Shown piece after piece: positions 1 through 7,900 of a stretch of 30,927 nucleotides of DNA. The stretch's first letter is position 1. Each line of letters starts with the position of its first letter. The stretch lies in the IMG/VR virus record IMGVR_UViG_3300048672_000207, positions 1 to 30,927 of that record; one strand, written 5' to 3'. Under the pieces are notes generated by a model, which was not told where the DNA came from, made no database searches, and was given only the letters and a program-made list of their open reading frames with translations. The stretch comes from a virus. A program made the position numbers and the translations under genes.

Positions 1-1
1 T

Positions 2-376
2 TTCTATAACATGAAAGAGTACAACACCTACGAGGACGAAGTGATCACTGCCGTTGATAAGTCAGCGGGTACCATCACTGTCGGCCAGGCTCCTACTGCT
101 ACGTTCATCGGCGGTCAGGACAAAGTGGTCATGCGGAAGAAGTTCATACAGGACAATGAGTTCCTGTTATTCAGCGATACCCAGAACGGGCAGAAGGTTG
201 CCGAGTTCATGGAAGCTCCTTATGGAACTTCCCGTCGGTGGGGTTTCTTTGCAGACACCAACGATGAATGGGATCCTGAAGGTGTGTGGCTGAGAGTGCA
301 GGATAAGGGTCTTCCTGTTCTGTACTACCCGGACACCGTTTACAGAATCACGACCCATGATCTTGCCGAGTATTAA
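2..376 (+). CDS. Probable major capsid protein, C-terminal part (cut by window edge)
   Basis: The reading frame is already open at base 2 and runs to the TAA at 374-376; the ATG at 11 is probably internal, since no Shine-Dalgarno site precedes it. About 125 residues are visible. The C-terminal half (KKFIQDNEFLLF, then RRWGFFADTNDEWDPEGVW, then LPVLYYPDTVYRITTH) has the beta-rich pattern with a late 'lP.l..Pd..y.i' strand seen at the end of gpE-type major capsid proteins. Its position directly upstream of connector, neck and tail genes fits the usual head-to-tail gene order. The family is inferred from pattern and context; another head protein such as a decoration or scaffold-related protein cannot be excluded because the N-terminus is missing. 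Confidence 0.55.
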   Translation, partial: FYNMKEYNTYEDEVITAVDKSAGTITVGQAPTATFIGGQDKVVMRKKFIQDNEFLLFSDTQNGQKVAEFMEAPYGTSRRWGFFADTNDEWDPEGVWLRVQDKGLPVLYYPDTVYRITTHDLAEY

Positions 377-405
377 TCGGCGCCAAGGAAGAGGAGGCAA
401 TCAAC

Positions 406-762
406 ATGGTTAAAGTTGAACTGCTAGTAAATCTGAAAGTGAAAGATGGTAGAATCATTGATGCGGGAACTATTTACACCGATGAGCATGGCCCCATTCC
501 TGATTTTATCATCAGAAGGTTAAACCGGGGGATGGCCAGAATCTTATCGGGTTCTGTCCTCCCCCAGGTAAATACTTCGGAAGTGAAAACTCAAAGGGAA
601 GCGACAACTTCTCCTGAGCTACAGCCAAGTGGCCCGCCCCCGAAAGCTCCGAAGAAACCACCTGTAAAGGTGCAGAATCAGCAAGGCCCGGCTTCTACGG
701 ATCAAGGAGTTGCAAAAAACGCAAAGCCGGCAGTTCGTAAACCGATCATTAAGAAGAAATAA
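406..762 (+). CDS. Small head-region protein with Pro/Lys-rich tail
   Basis: 118 residues. The ATG at 406 follows a strong GAGGAGG site at 391-397. Residues 1-50 form a compact domain (KVKDGRIIDAGTIY, then a conserved-looking IPDFIIRRLNRGMARIL) of a kind often found just after major capsid genes in siphoviruses. From about residue 60 the chain becomes low complexity, rich in Pro, Lys, Gln and Ala, and ends in a basic IIKKK, so this part is probably disordered. The basic tail could contact DNA or the inner capsid surface, but that is inference. The gene lies 29 nt after the capsid gene and 11 nt before a 37-codon basic ORF. No specific function is recognised. Confidence 0.7.
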   Translation: MVKVELLVNLKVKDGRIIDAGTIYTDEHGPIPDFIIRRLNRGMARILSGSVLPQVNTSEVKTQREATTSPELQPSGPPPKAPKKPPVKVQNQQGPASTDQGVAKNAKPAVRKPIIKKK

Positions 763-773
763 AGGGGATCATC

Positions 774-887
774 ATGGCGGCAAAGAAGAAGACTCCAAAG
801 AAAGGGTTTCCCCCAAAGAAAGGTGACATGGACTCTAAGAACGATAAGTCCATGAGCAAAAAGAGCAAGGGTAAAAAGAATTGCTAA
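774..887 (+). CDS. 37-residue highly basic peptide
   Basis: A short ORF, ATG at 774 to TAA at 885-887, preceded by AAAGGGGATC (761-770) as a ribosome binding site. The product begins MAAKKKTPKKGF and about 40% of its residues are Lys. It lies between two convincing virion genes with only 11 and 12 nt gaps, so it fills a slot that would otherwise be an unexplained gap of about 140 nt. Short basic peptides in this position could be DNA-associated or capsid-internal, but nothing in the sequence proves a role. Chance occurrence is possible but less likely given spacing and the binding site. Confidence 0.55.
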   Translation: MAAKKKTPKKGFPPKKGDMDSKNDKSMSKKSKGKKNC

Positions 888-899
888 TGGGAGGTTGTT

Positions 900-1364
900 A
901 TGGCTACAGAGTTAAACGATTCCGACGAATTGACGGATGCTTTGAAAATACAGCTCTCTACTCTGGCCACTCTCATTACCGACGATGGGTATGAACTCGT
1001 AAGTGACACCGTTGTGCAAGAGCTGGGGTGGGACTATCCAGTTACCACCCCAGCTAAGGTGTTGTGGATGATCAAGCGGGGAACACGACATTCCCTCAAT
1101 CTTCTCCGTCTAGCGTCGGCTAATAAGTTCAAGTACAAGTTAGTCAATCTTCAAAACAGGTTTGAGCATTTCCAAAAACTCATTGAAGATATGGACAAAG
1201 AGTTTGCCGATGCCATGATAGCTGAAGCCTCTTTGTTTTCAGATACTCCGCTGTATGCTTTATTCGGTACAAAGATAGACGCAGGTTTCTCTTACCGCAA
1301 AGACGGTAAAGACGAAACCTATTTTGAGGATAGATATGTCAACTTTAGTCCGATGGAGGCATAA
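900..1364 (+). CDS. Putative head-tail connector protein
   Basis: 154 residues, ATG at 900 after GGGAGGTTGTT (889-899). The first ~100 residues look mostly alpha-helical (DALKIQLSTLATLI, VLWMIKRGTRHSLNLLRLAS, LQNRFEHFQKLIEDMDKEFA), the usual architecture of gp6/gp15-type head-tail connector (adaptor) proteins, which form a dodecamer below the portal. Gene position, after the capsid gene and before a beta-rich neck protein, agrees. Its stop overlaps the next start by one base (taATG at 1362-1366), implying translational coupling. The functional call rests on helical content, length and synteny, not on a recognised motif. Confidence 0.5.
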   Translation: MATELNDSDELTDALKIQLSTLATLITDDGYELVSDTVVQELGWDYPVTTPAKVLWMIKRGTRHSLNLLRLASANKFKYKLVNLQNRFEHFQKLIEDMDKEFADAMIAEASLFSDTPLYALFGTKIDAGFSYRKDGKDETYFEDRYVNFSPMEA

Positions 1365-2035
1365 TGGCAAACGGTCTAGGTCCAGATATTGCGGAGGTGT
1401 ACGAAGAGCTTGGCAGTGATGCCACTATAGTAAGTCGTACTCCTCCCATTACTGGGGAACGTGTCATCTATGACATTAACTCCCAAGCAACCAAACCCTT
1501 TATCAGGGAACACCATGTAGACGCTTCTTTCCCATACAATACCGAACTTCTTGCTGGAGATATTGTTTATATCCTGAAGTCTGATAGATACTACATGGCT
1601 ATGAACAAAACTCCGGAGATGTTTGAAGATGAAATAGTGGAATGGAGTGTTGTTCTTTACCTTTGCAATTTGCCAAGTACGGCTCATCTTCTCAGACCGA
1701 TTGAAATTCGGGATAGCACCACTTTGAAGATGATCAATAGTTGGGAAGTTGTAGTGGATGATCCAATGTACGGTTTGTTGTCCGATAGAATTTTTGGATC
1801 GGCTCTTGATCAAGAAACTCCGAAAGTAGGTCAGTTCCCCGTATGGAGAATGGATTTATATGCTCCCAAATCATACGGAATAAAACCCTTAGACAGACTT
1901 GTTATTTCGGAAACTGAATACTACAAAGTGGAAGCCGTTGAATCTTACAATTATCCCGGCTGTGTTGTTGCTTTAATTGTCGAGGATACTCGGCCTGCTA
2001 CAGTGTTTTTGGAAGGGGACGTTTACGATGGTTAA
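1364..2035 (+). CDS. Putative head closure / neck protein
   Basis: 223 residues, starting in the taATG overlap with the connector gene. The sequence is beta-rich with two similar-looking halves: one around residues 55-85 (LAGDIVYILKSDRYYMAMNK) and one around residues 180-210 (PLDRLVISETEYYKVEAVES). Both have the 'gD.v.i....Yyv......' pattern of small barrel-like head completion proteins, suggesting an internal duplication. Length is greater than the usual 100-120 residue stopper protein, consistent with two such domains or a fusion. It overlaps the next gene by 8 nt. The role is inferred from order (connector, closure, HK97 gp10-like, terminator, tube). Confidence 0.45.
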   Translation: MANGLGPDIAEVYEELGSDATIVSRTPPITGERVIYDINSQATKPFIREHHVDASFPYNTELLAGDIVYILKSDRYYMAMNKTPEMFEDEIVEWSVVLYLCNLPSTAHLLRPIEIRDSTTLKMINSWEVVVDDPMYGLLSDRIFGSALDQETPKVGQFPVWRMDLYAPKSYGIKPLDRLVISETEYYKVEAVESYNYPGCVVALIVEDTRPATVFLEGDVYDG

Positions 2036-2636
2036 AATCTCCGTAAACCGATCTGATCTTACCCGAATACTTGCAGCCATTGACAGGGTAGCGGCAGTGG
2101 TAAATGCCTATTCTAAAAGCATTCCTGAAGAGAGTGCCAGAGAATACACAGATACCATAAAGTCAAACATAACCACTCAGAAATACGGAGACTTTGGTAA
2201 ACCCCATAAGAAATGGAAGAAGGGTAGTGCGAATGAAAGCATGTACTGGTTGTGGTTAGGGACTGTTTTAAAGTCTATTACTCCCAGTCAGCTAAATTCT
2301 CCTGCAGGGTTTATTCGATGGTTTGTTGGGATCAAAAGCACAGGAACAGGTTTAGCAAATCCTTCTAGCGGAACAACTGCTACAGCTAATAAGAGGATAA
2401 TTGTAAAACCTAAGCTTAATCCCCAACAGCAAAGAACAAAGTCGATGCTAAAGGAACAGGCTGAAGCGAGGAAAGCGGCTTCCACAGGAGTAAAGGTTTT
2501 CTCCAAAGAAGAAATAGCCGCATACAGACCACAAAGCGGTAAGAAAACAGGAACAATGCTTGCAGGAGCAAAAACATTAACTTTGGGTCACCAAGTAATT
2601 CAGAGGAAAATAATCTCTGATACGAGTTGGAATTAA
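2028..2636 (+). CDS. Putative neck / tail completion protein (HK97 gp10-like)
   Basis: 202 residues. The frame is open from 1977, but the start is set at the ATG at 2028: it has GGAAGGGG (2011-2018) upstream and gives an 8-nt overlap with the preceding gene. The N-terminus has a long helix (LTRILAAIDRVAAVVNAYSK), followed by a region resembling the gp10-like pattern of tail completion proteins (REYTDTIKSNITTQ, YGDFGKPHKKWKKG). The second half is Lys/Gln-rich and less conserved looking. Position between closure and terminator genes supports a neck role. Family assignment is moderate. Confidence 0.45.
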   Translation: MVKISVNRSDLTRILAAIDRVAAVVNAYSKSIPEESAREYTDTIKSNITTQKYGDFGKPHKKWKKGSANESMYWLWLGTVLKSITPSQLNSPAGFIRWFVGIKSTGTGLANPSSGTTATANKRIIVKPKLNPQQQRTKSMLKEQAEARKAASTGVKVFSKEEIAAYRPQSGKKTGTMLAGAKTLTLGHQVIQRKIISDTSWN

Positions 2637-2637
2637 A

Positions 2638-2796
2638 ATGCCAAGAAAGAACCCAGTACCAAGAGATCCTAAGAAGTATGCCCCTGCTGTAGAAAAAGAC
2701 AGACCGTTGTTTGAATGGACTTTGAGGGATTACAAGTCGAAATTTGTGGCTAAAGTAGCCATAGCTGGAAAAGCCATCTTAGCGGCGTGGAAGTGA
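2638..2796 (+). CDS. Small conserved-position hypothetical protein (52 aa)
   Basis: ATG at 2638, one base after the preceding stop, to TGA at 2794-2796. The product begins MPRKNPVPRDPKKYAP and ends with a hydrophobic/basic stretch (KFVAKVAIAGKAILAAWK) that could be an amphipathic helix. There is no clear own ribosome binding site, so translation is probably coupled to the upstream gene; AGAGGAAAATAA at 2602-2613 is too far away. The ORF spans an otherwise empty interval between two neck/tail genes, which is the main reason for keeping it. Function unknown. Confidence 0.5.
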   Translation: MPRKNPVPRDPKKYAPAVEKDRPLFEWTLRDYKSKFVAKVAIAGKAILAAWK

Positions 2797-2798
2797 TT

Positions 2799-3266
2799 AT
2801 GAATCTGAATCCATTATCAAGAGAGGCAAATGCGAAAACTTCAGTTAAGAAGTATTTCATAGATGCCCTTGGTTCTTCGGTAACCTTCGATACGTCACTT
2901 GCCAGTCCTGATTTGCGTGTTCAGGGCATTAGTGCTGTTCAACAATGGTACAACATAGAATTTGGGGAGTTCGGAAGATCCGAGTTAAATGAGTATTTAT
3001 TTGATGCCTACATGCTATCAAGGCAAGATCCAGAAGGAGTTAAGTTAGCAGAAATTACGGATGTCATGATGGATCTCCTTGTAGATTCTACCAAGACAGA
3101 TGGTATGAAAAGAATACCATTGTATGATATAAGCTTAACCCCTTGGTCACAAATCGCTTCAATGGTAGTACAAGACATTTGGGATGCTCCAATTCTTGAT
3201 ACTGTAGAAGACGAAACCAAAATAAAGATTTTATCAGTGAGGTTGAGATGGGGAGCGGCAATGTAG
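2799..3266 (+). CDS. Putative tail terminator protein
   Basis: 155 residues from the ATG at 2799, chosen over an in-frame GTG at 2787 because GGAAGTG at 2789-2795 can act as a weak binding site for it and the GTG would overlap the preceding gene. The protein has an alternating helix/strand pattern, with KKYFIDALGSSVTFDT near the start, VQQWYNIEFGEFGRSELNEYLFDAYML in the middle and IKILSVRLRWGAAM as a terminal strand. This matches lambda gpU/SPP1 gp17-type tail terminators in size and location immediately before the tail tube gene. Assignment is by synteny and fold pattern rather than motif. It overlaps the next gene by 19 nt. Confidence 0.5.
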   Translation: MNLNPLSREANAKTSVKKYFIDALGSSVTFDTSLASPDLRVQGISAVQQWYNIEFGEFGRSELNEYLFDAYMLSRQDPEGVKLAEITDVMMDLLVDSTKTDGMKRIPLYDISLTPWSQIASMVVQDIWDAPILDTVEDETKIKILSVRLRWGAAM

Positions 3267-3562
3267 GAATCGGCGGAACAACTTTTATCACTTGTATCAA
3301 ATGTGGTAAGAAGTTGATCGAAAGAAGGCCGAATGGTTTATGGCATTTTATATTTGGTAAGCCAGGGGGGAATGGAGAAGGTTTCATTCCTGTTGAAATG
3401 TTTATTCAAGGTAACATAAAAATGAAGTGCTTGAGACGGACTTGCGGTCATTGGCAAACTCTCAATTACTTCCCTAATGTACTACAATCTGAGGGAGATG
3501 CCCCCGAAGCCGACTGTACAGTAAAAAGAAGTAACAACACATCATCACTTAAGGAGGTTTAA
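3248..3562 (+). CDS. Com-like zinc-binding protein
   Basis: 104 residues; ATG at 3248 after GTGAGG (3238-3243), overlapping the terminator gene by 19 nt. It has C16-x2-C19 (TCIKCGKKL) and C61-x4-C66 (KMKCLRRTCGHW), with 'IKMKC' before the second pair. This resembles the zinc finger of Mu Com, the small translational activator of mom, where a CxxC pair is followed by 'I.IKCprC'. The spacer between pairs here is about 40 residues, with a Gly-rich insertion (FGKPGGNGEG), longer than in Com. It could be an RNA- or DNA-binding regulator or a structural zinc protein. No mom-like gene is present in the window. Zinc binding is well supported; the Com relationship is tentative. Confidence 0.6.
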   Translation: MGSGNVGIGGTTFITCIKCGKKLIERRPNGLWHFIFGKPGGNGEGFIPVEMFIQGNIKMKCLRRTCGHWQTLNYFPNVLQSEGDAPEADCTVKRSNNTSSLKEV

Positions 3563-3563
3563 C

Positions 3564-4166
3564 ATGGCTTTAACACGTTCAGGTCCCTTAACCCGAAATC
3601 CTCAGGTTGTAGCTTTGGGACTGGCTCAGATCCGTGTAGGAGTGGCGGCAACTAACATCGCTAATACCGGTGCAGCTTTACTTGCCGCGGCTTCGATCGG
3701 TGCTCTAGCCAACACAAAGTTTACAGGAAAGACGGATTATTGGAAATTGGAATCTGGGTTCCCCCTTCTGGAAGATATGTCCCTGCCCATCAGGGAGTCT
3801 TGTATTCTTGAATGCGGGTTCAAAGAAATTTCAATGGCCAATCTCCAGCTTGCCCGAGGTATCGACCCGTCTGATGAGTATTCGGACACAAACATTGCTC
3901 TCGGTGGTCTCGTTGCCCCCGAGTTCGTCCGTATGGAAGCAGTGTACACGTTCCCGGATAACCTCAGTCAGATGGTCATCATCTTCCCCAGAGCCAACGT
4001 CGTGAGTTCGATGGAAATTGATCTCAAGGCAGAGGACGCCGCAGTTGTTCCAATTACGTTTGAAGCGAAACGTGCGGACTCGGGAATCACGTCAGGAGGT
4101 AACTCCGCGTGGGATGCGATGCCCTTGGGTTCCATCATCTTCCTAACAGGAGCAAGCATGGTGTAA
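3564..4166 (+). CDS. Putative major tail tube protein
   Basis: 200 residues, ATG at 3564 with an ideal AAGGAGG (3551-3557), the strongest binding site in the region, as expected for a high-copy structural protein. The sequence is mainly beta-strand with short Ala-rich stretches (ALLAAASIGALANTK), then LLEDMSLPIRESCILECGFKE and MEAVYTFPDNLSQMVIIFPR, ending in SIIFLTGASMV. It lies directly before the tail assembly chaperones and tape measure gene, the canonical place for the tube subunit. A hairpin 24 nt after its stop may set its expression apart from downstream genes. Identity is from context, size and beta content. Confidence 0.65.
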   Translation: MALTRSGPLTRNPQVVALGLAQIRVGVAATNIANTGAALLAAASIGALANTKFTGKTDYWKLESGFPLLEDMSLPIRESCILECGFKEISMANLQLARGIDPSDEYSDTNIALGGLVAPEFVRMEAVYTFPDNLSQMVIIFPRANVVSSMEIDLKAEDAAVVPITFEAKRADSGITSGGNSAWDAMPLGSIIFLTGASMV

Positions 4167-4189
4167 CAGCAACAACAGGTATAACTCAA

Positions 4190-4217
4190 CCTTCCCGGAA
4201 GCTAACTTCCGGGAAGG
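4190..4217 (+). terminator. Strong intercistronic hairpin after the tail tube gene
   Basis: A perfect 12-bp stem: bases 4190-4201 (CCTTCCCGGAAG) pair with 4206-4217, loop CTAA. It lies 24 nt after the tail tube stop and 24 nt before the chaperone start. There is no T-run after it (ATTCTCTC follows), so it is not a standard intrinsic terminator. It may be a partial terminator, an RNA processing site or a 3' stabiliser that raises tube mRNA relative to chaperone mRNA. Confidence 0.6.
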
Positions 4218-4240
4218 ATTCTCTCAAAGGAGAAATGACT

Positions 4241-4720
4241 ATGGACGAAGACAAAAGCATGAATCCCGATATTACCGATATTACTTACGGGAAAAAAGAA
4301 TTGAAAACCCTTGCATTATATCCTCTCTCTGTTGGTGACCAGTTCAAAGTAACGAACATGATCACAGAAATCGTAAAACAATTGGTTGAGAACAAGGGAG
4401 CCGTCGGAGACTTTGCTTTTATGCAATCAGTCATGATAGCTCTTGAGAAGAATCTAGGAAAGATTCTTTCTTTGGTAGCGGATATTGAAGAAGCCGAAGC
4501 CAATGATATTGTGAATAGTTTAACCAATACTCAGTTGGTTTCCATCATTGAGGTCATCTGGGCAGTAAATTATGAGCCTGCATTAAAAAAAGGTCAGGAC
4601 CTCTTCGATCGGGGGAAGCAACTATTTGCTTCGAGGAGGTCGTCTCCGAGTTCCTCCAGTGCTACCCCCAGTACCGACTTGAAGACATTTACAGAAAATC
4701 CTACCGAAAAGGTGGGATAG
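4241..4720 (+). CDS. Tail assembly chaperone, short form (G-like)
   Basis: 159 residues. The ATG at 4241 is preferred over the ATG at 4235 because GGAG at 4229-4232 is 8 nt from it but only 2 nt from the other. The protein is helical (VTNMITEIVKQLVENKG, FMQSVMIALEKNLGKILSLV, AEANDIVNSLTNTQLVSIIEVI) with a Ser-rich, probably disordered tail (RRSSPSSSSATPS). In siphoviruses this protein and a longer frameshifted form bind the tape measure protein and load the tail tube around it. A -1 slippery site lies at codons 115-117. The identity follows from position, helical content and the frameshift arrangement. Confidence 0.75.
   Translation: MDEDKSMNPDITDITYGKKELKTLALYPLSVGDQFKVTNMITEIVKQLVENKGAVGDFAFMQSVMIALEKNLGKILSLVADIEEAEANDIVNSLTNTQLVSIIEVIWAVNYEPALKKGQDLFDRGKQLFASRRSSPSSSSATPSTDLKTFTENPTEKVG
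4585..4641 (+). promoter_or_regulatory. -1 programmed frameshift site with stimulatory stem-loop
   Basis: The heptamer A AAA AAA is at 4585-4591, read in the G frame as (tt)A AAA AAA GGT. The -1 frame has a stop at 4573-4575 and is then open without interruption to 4983. Six nt after the heptamer, 4598-4608 (GACCTCTTCGA) can pair with 4631-4641 (TCGAGGAGGTC), 11 bp including one G-U. A nested or competing hairpin, 4615-4621 with 4626-4632, is also possible. Slippery site, spacer and stem match the established pattern of -1 frameshift signals. Confidence 0.85.
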
Positions 4721-4983
4721 CTCTTTGTCAATTGACGATACTTTATGAGTTTGCAGTAGAGCGGAAAGTCCGTGATATGAAGTTTTCTGCTGTACTGCAT
4801 GGGGCAGATCCAAAAGAGATTGAAGATGCGGAAATGCCAACACCCAAAAATATCAAAGATAATCTGCTATTCGGAGATCCGGCCGACTATGCGAACATGC
4901 CCGAGGATACGAGAAAAGAACTGTCTGAGAAAATGAGGGCTAAGTATTTCAAGTTTGCTGGGGTAAAAGACGATGGCAGATGA
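4591..4983 (+). CDS. Tail assembly chaperone, frameshift extension (T-like part of GT)
   Basis: This reading frame is joined to the preceding gene by -1 slippage at 4585-4591, giving a G-T fusion of about 247 residues (117 from the G frame, then 130). The extension reads EVVSEFLQCYPQYRLEDIYR, then KGGIALCQLTILYEFAVERK, then KFSAVLHGADPKEIEDAEMP, and looks like real coding sequence well upstream of the first possible internal start (TTG at 4732, no good binding site). In lambda, the GT fusion bridges tape measure protein and tail tube subunit during assembly. The frame ends at 4983, overlapping the tape measure start by 11 nt. Confidence 0.8.
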   Translation, partial: RSGPLRSGEATICFEEVVSEFLQCYPQYRLEDIYRKSYRKGGIALCQLTILYEFAVERKVRDMKFSAVLHGADPKEIEDAEMPTPKNIKDNLLFGDPADYANMPEDTRKELSEKMRAKYFKFAGVKDDGR

Positions 4984-7900
4984 AACTAAAGAATTGGGGT
5001 TGGGGGTACTATTCCAAGCCGCAGTTGGTAACTTTGCTAAGGATCTTGATCTAGTCAAGGAACAACTCAAAAAGGTTGTCACTGACATAGAGGCTTTAAA
5101 CAAGACAGCGGCGGAAGGTGCTGATAAGGTTGCGAAGGCTCAAGCTAAAGCCGCTGAAGCCGCAAGAAAAGCCGCTGAAGAGACAAAGAAATCTTCGGGA
5201 GAAGCAAAAGCAGGAGCAGAGGCTGGGGCCAAAGCTCAGGAAGCTTTAGCTTCTGCCACCGAAAAAACCACAGCCGCTTTAAAAGAACACGGTCGTAGTT
5301 TAGCTCAAGTCCGAACGGATATGCAGGGCTTGGCGGCTCACACCACTTCACAGATTGCCGCCTCCAGAATGTCTGGAGATGTCTACGAATCCCTTAGTAA
5401 AAAACTGAAGTCTGCTTCCGGGGAGACTATACAATACCGAACAGCTCTTGCTGGAGCCGCTGTAGAGGCAGGGACTTCCACTATTCGTTTTAACCAATTG
5501 AGTGGAGCCCTTCTAGCCAATGAGAAAACCCTTCTTCAGACAGAGGCCGCTTTTGGTAAAGTAAGAGCCCAGTTTGGTGCAAATGCTTTGCCCAAAGATT
5601 TGAAAGATTGGGCTACCGGCGTTGACCGTCTGAAGTTAGCTCATGCCACTCTTAACGGAGAACTCTTTAAAGCAAATGGTATCGTTATTGATACAAAGTC
5701 CAAATTCATGGACTTTCAGAGAACGATATCCACCCTCAAAGAAAACTTTGGGGACAGTGCTTGGGCCGCTACAGAAATGGATAAACGACTTGGCTCTTAT
5801 GTCAAGACCATTGCTCAAGCTAAAACAGAGTTAGCCAACTACACAAGAGATCAAATACCTTTCAATAAGTACATGACGGAAGCTTCCAAAGCTGTCGAGA
5901 ATGCTTCCATCAACATGAGCAAATTGGGGTTAGCTGGGGAGAAATGGGCGGCTGGTGTAGACAAAGGATCTGTAGCCACAGCCTTCATGAACAATCAGCT
6001 TATCAATGCCAATGGCACTTTGCTTCAAGCTGGTAAGACTTTTGCCCAGACCGAGCAGGAAGTATCTAAGATAGAAAGAACCTTTAAGAAATTGGGAGCT
6101 GAAACCTTCGGGGAGATCAGGTCTCAATTAGGAACCACTATCACTTCTTTGTCCGACTACAAGAACGCTTTGCAGACAGCTTCGGACAAAGGGGTAATTG
6201 CTCGGACATCCATTGAAAATCTCAATAAAGTTCATGCAGAACTCAGCAAAATTGTTGGGCTAAGTGCTACCGCTCATACTAATTTAGCAGAGTCCGTGGC
6301 TAAAGGTGGTCTGTCTGTCGAGCAGGCTGTGAGTGCAGGAAAGAAACTTGTAGCCAATCATCTTGATGCAAAAGCCGCCACAGAAGGATATGCTTCTCAA
6401 GTAACAAGACTATCGGCTCATTACCAAGAGCTTTTGACTTCTTCCACTTCTTATGCCGAAAGTGCTAAGAAAGTGGTATCGTCCATGAAGTCCGGGTCCG
6501 ACGGAATGTATGTTGCTAATGAGGAGCTGAAGAGACTTAATGCCCAGTTTGTTGCTTCTAAGAAGGAGATAGAAACCTTCAACACAGCCGTTAAAACCTT
6601 AGGGGAACAATCTCCTAAGACAGCTTCTTTTATCAAAGACATAACGGCTCAAGTGGATAAGGGGTCTTTGTCTCATGTAGAAGCCACAAAGAAAATCAAT
6701 GAGCATTCTGCGGAACTCAAGAAGCTGGGGGTAGAAGCTAATAGGGTTACAGGATTCTGGAATAACTTAAACAGCAAGCTTGTTGGAGGGGGTGCCGCCG
6801 CACACGCCGCTACAGATTATATGTCTAAGTTAGGGCAGGCTGTGGCAAGTCTAGCGGCGTGGATTCCAGCCGCTCTTATTATCGGGGGGTTTACTCAAGC
6901 TGTAACCGGAGCCATTGCCGCTATAAGTGATTTTGATCAAGCTCTCAAAAGCTTGCAAGCTATCTCCGATGGTACTGAAGCTGAAATCTCTTTGTTAGGA
7001 AAGGAAATGCTTAAGGTTTCCGATCAAACAAAGTATTCGGCTTCCGAGATTGCTAAAGGGGCTATTTACATAGCTCAGGCTGGTTTTACTGCTGGGGAGT
7101 CTTTGCAAGTCATATCCGCCGCGGCTCGTGGTGCTCAGGGAACTCTGGAACCTCTGACTACCGCCGCAGATTTGCTCACCACTGTTTTGAGAGCTTTCCA
7201 TATAGATGCAAGTCAATCTGCACAGGTCATGGATATGTTGGCTATGGCCGCCAATAAATCTAAGACAGACCTTGAAGGAATGAAGGTTGTCTTTAACTAC
7301 TTAGGACCTGCCGCTTACTCTGCTGGAATAAAGCTAAACGAAACTCTCGGTACGATCATGGCTCTGTCCAACGTAGGTATGAGAATGTCCACAGTTGGTA
7401 CCAGTTTGAGACAGGTTTTCATCGGACTAGAGAATCCAAGTGCAAAACTGAAAGCCGCTCTTAAAGAAGTAGGAATGACTGTAGAAGATTTGAGTGTACG
7501 GAAGTTAGGGTCTGATGGTAGACCTCAAGGACTCGTTCCTGTTCTTCAGAATTTAGACAAAGTGGTCAAAGGTAGTCTTACAAACTCGGTGCAGTTCTTT
7601 AATGTAAGAGCAGGTAATGCGGCTCTTGTTATCTCCCAAATGAATGAGCATGTGGCCCAAATGATCGAGTTTACTCGGCAGTATGGAGCCGCAGCCGTAA
7701 TGGCAGGAACACAGTCTGAAGGTATGGCTGTGAAGATGGCTACCTTGAGCAACCAGTTCCAAAACTTTCTTATAAGGTTAGCCGAAGGTGGACCGACAGA
7801 AGCTTTCAAGTTATTGCTTGATGCGGCTAAAGCCGTGATAAGCACTATTGATTTCTTAGTCAACAACACCTTTACAAATTTCTTGCTAACCACAGGGCTG

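Noticed and set aside
4732-4983. Independent 83-residue gene starting at TTG 4732
   Set aside because: No good binding site, and the frame is open and protein-like far upstream, back to the slippery heptamer; the frameshift explanation is better.
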